From: a virus
Virus record (IMG/VR): IMGVR_UViG_3300048908_000054
Location: 1-22,993 of that record
Strand: one strand, 5' to 3'
Length of the DNA stretch: 22,993 bases
Positions within the stretch are counted from its first letter, which is position 1. Each line of letters starts with the position of its first letter. Shown here one piece after another: positions 21,611-22,993 of this stretch. The notes beneath the pieces are model-generated. The model saw only the letters and a list, made by a program, of their open reading frames with translations, was not told the origin of the DNA and searched no databases. The position numbers and the translations under genes were made by a program.

Positions 21611-22993
21611 ATGGTTGACCGGCAATTCGCCTATACAGGCGCGATCCCGCAGAACACCGACATCCTGAGTAGCGAAAAGAACGTGCTCTATGGCATCGGC
21701 CATCTGATAGAAGCCGTCATCGGCTCCAACATCGGCATCGCTGGGCTGGCGATCGCGCCGACCGGGCCGGCGACGATGTCGTTCACGATCGGGCGCGGGT
21801 CAATGTATCAGGTCGGTGGGGCCGACGCGACGGCCTATGGCGATCTCGGAAGTGATTCCAACACCATTGGCAAGCAGGGCCTCAACAAGGCGCCCGTGAC
21901 TTTGACCGTCACCGCTCCCGGCACCTCCGGTTATTCGCAATATTACCTTGTCCAGGTGTCTTATACGGACACGGACGCCGGCGCCACGGTGCTGCCCTAT
22001 TACAATTCATCCAATCCGAGCGCGCCATACGCCGGCCCCGGCAATGCCGGAACGTCGAATTACACCGTGCGTCAAGGACTGCTCAACGTCGCGCTCAAAG
22101 CGGGCGTGGCCGCGCCAACTGGCTCGGAGGCGGTTCCGGCGGCCGACGCCGGCTATACCGGCGTCTATGTCGTTCACGTCACCAACGGGCAAACTCAGGT
22201 CACCTCGGCCAACTGGTACACATTGGCCTCGGCGCCGTTTTTCCCCAACCTCGAAAGCCTGACCAGCCGGTTTATCCAGATCGTTCCGGCGACGACGTTT
22301 TACGTCAACAATTCGGTCGGCAGCGATTCAAACGATGGCCTTTCATCGACTGTCGCCGCGTCCGGGTCGCATGGCCCATGGGCGACGATTGCGCACGCGA
22401 TCGCAGTGCTCGGCGGGTACAATTTTGGCGGCCAAACCGTCACGATCCAACTCGGACTGACCGGCGTGACTTACGCGTGTCCGCCGTCCTTTCAGGCGCC
22501 GTCTGGCGGCACGCTTGTTATTCAGGGCAATACCGGGGCGCAGGGGTCATATACCATCGGCGGAACCCCGACCGGTGGCATCGGCGTTATCGGGTTGTCC
22601 TCAGGCACTCTCCAGCTTTCTGGCCTGACGCTCGCGAACACGGGGGCGGCCGGAACCTGCAATGTTACCGCGGCCGGCGCGACCATCAACCTCGCCAACG
22701 TGACCTTCGCTGGCACGACGACGACCGGAAACCATATCGTCGCATCGTCCGCATCCCTTATCAACATCCTCGCCGGATGCATCTTCTCTCAAAGCGCGGT
22801 CGCAGCCATTACCGCGATTAACGGCGGCATCGTCAATCAGTTCGCGAGCTGCGCGACCAGTGGCGCCCCTGCTTGGAGCACGGCCTGCTGCCTCGTTTAC
22901 AACGGCGGCATTTTCGCCTTTGCCAGCCCAGGCGGCTACACGTTCACCAATACCGGCGCGGCCGGCCCGCGCTATTCCGCTGTCAGAAACGGC
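21611..22993 (+). CDS. tail fibre/spike with beta-helix, runs off the right edge (partial)
   Basis: ATG 21611 is preceded by GGGA. The frame stays open for 461 codons to the window's end with no stop, so the protein is longer. The N-terminal part (about residues 1-100) begins MVDRQFAYTGAIPQNTDILS, a domain typical of proteins attached to the baseplate, with IGRGSMYQVGG. From about residue 235 (TTFYVNNSVGSDSNDGLSS), it turns into Gly/Thr/Ala-rich repeats with the N-x-x-x-G-S-D-S-N-D-G-L pattern that introduces right-handed parallel beta-helices. It is the likely host-recognition or glycan-degrading protein. Confidence 0.85.
   Translation, partial: MVDRQFAYTGAIPQNTDILSSEKNVLYGIGHLIEAVIGSNIGIAGLAIAPTGPATMSFTIGRGSMYQVGGADATAYGDLGSDSNTIGKQGLNKAPVTLTVTAPGTSGYSQYYLVQVSYTDTDAGATVLPYYNSSNPSAPYAGPGNAGTSNYTVRQGLLNVALKAGVAAPTGSEAVPAADAGYTGVYVVHVTNGQTQVTSANWYTLASAPFFPNLESLTSRFIQIVPATTFYVNNSVGSDSNDGLSSTVAASGSHGPWATIAHAIAVLGGYNFGGQTVTIQLGLTGVTYACPPSFQAPSGGTLVIQGNTGAQGSYTIGGTPTGGIGVIGLSSGTLQLSGLTLANTGAAGTCNVTAAGATINLANVTFAGTTTTGNHIVASSASLINILAGCIFSQSAVAAITAINGGIVNQFASCATSGAPAWSTACCLVYNGGIFAFASPGGYTFTNTGAAGPRYSAVRNG

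Noticed and set aside
21611-22993. Diversity-generating retroelement target in the fibre gene
   Set aside because: No reverse transcriptase, template repeat or matching variable repeat is visible; the gene is cut off before its C-terminus.
1-22993. CRISPR arrays, insertion sequences or long repeats
   Set aside because: None seen on reading through; only short inverted and direct repeats described above.

Overview
This window is one long, almost entirely plus-strand structural module of a tailed phage or prophage. The DNA is GC-rich. Protein style and the relatives I recognise point to an alphaproteobacterial host, possibly Rhizobiales; this is inference. No integrase, repressor, replication or clear lysis gene is present, so free phage versus prophage cannot be decided. 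The head looks P22-like (DUF4055-type portal, scaffold, P22 gp5-fold coat). The tail is contractile and P2-like (sheath, tube, frameshifted chaperone, tape measure, hub, spike, gp25/W, J and I proteins), which makes this a chimeric myovirus.

Layout: 1-309 is non-coding and RNA-rich, with a GAAA-loop hairpin, a Met(CAT) tRNA gene and, two bases later, a sequence that folds into a four-helix cloverleaf. 310-1326 holds five small unknown genes with tight or overlapping junctions. 1323-6533 is packaging and head: terS, terL (128-nt overlap), portal, scaffold, major capsid. 6628-9225 holds six small head-tail connector or unknown genes. 9303-11767 holds sheath and tube. 12324-13314 holds the tail assembly chaperone, with a strong -1 frameshift signal, and a gp10-like tail completion protein. 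14196-17113 holds tape measure and hub-associated proteins. 17795-21545 is the baseplate. 21611 to the right edge is the start of a large tail fibre or spike that runs off the window.

Three minus-strand islands interrupt the tail operon exactly at gene boundaries: a secreted HNH-motif protein (11736-12194), a membrane protein plus a membrane-anchored GIY-YIG protein (13298-14151), and an AT-rich zinc-finger/HNH/NUMOD-like protein with its own sigma70-like promoter (17108-17790). All three carry a nuclease fold and look like morons or homing elements.

The most unexpected signals are RNA-level: the cloverleaf beside the tRNA; four hairpins with the identical loop GGAT, two in the scaffold leader and two in the capsid leader; a three-way-junction candidate with an alternative pairing ahead of the chaperone gene; and intrinsic-terminator-like hairpins placed directly before the Shine-Dalgarno sequences of four late genes.
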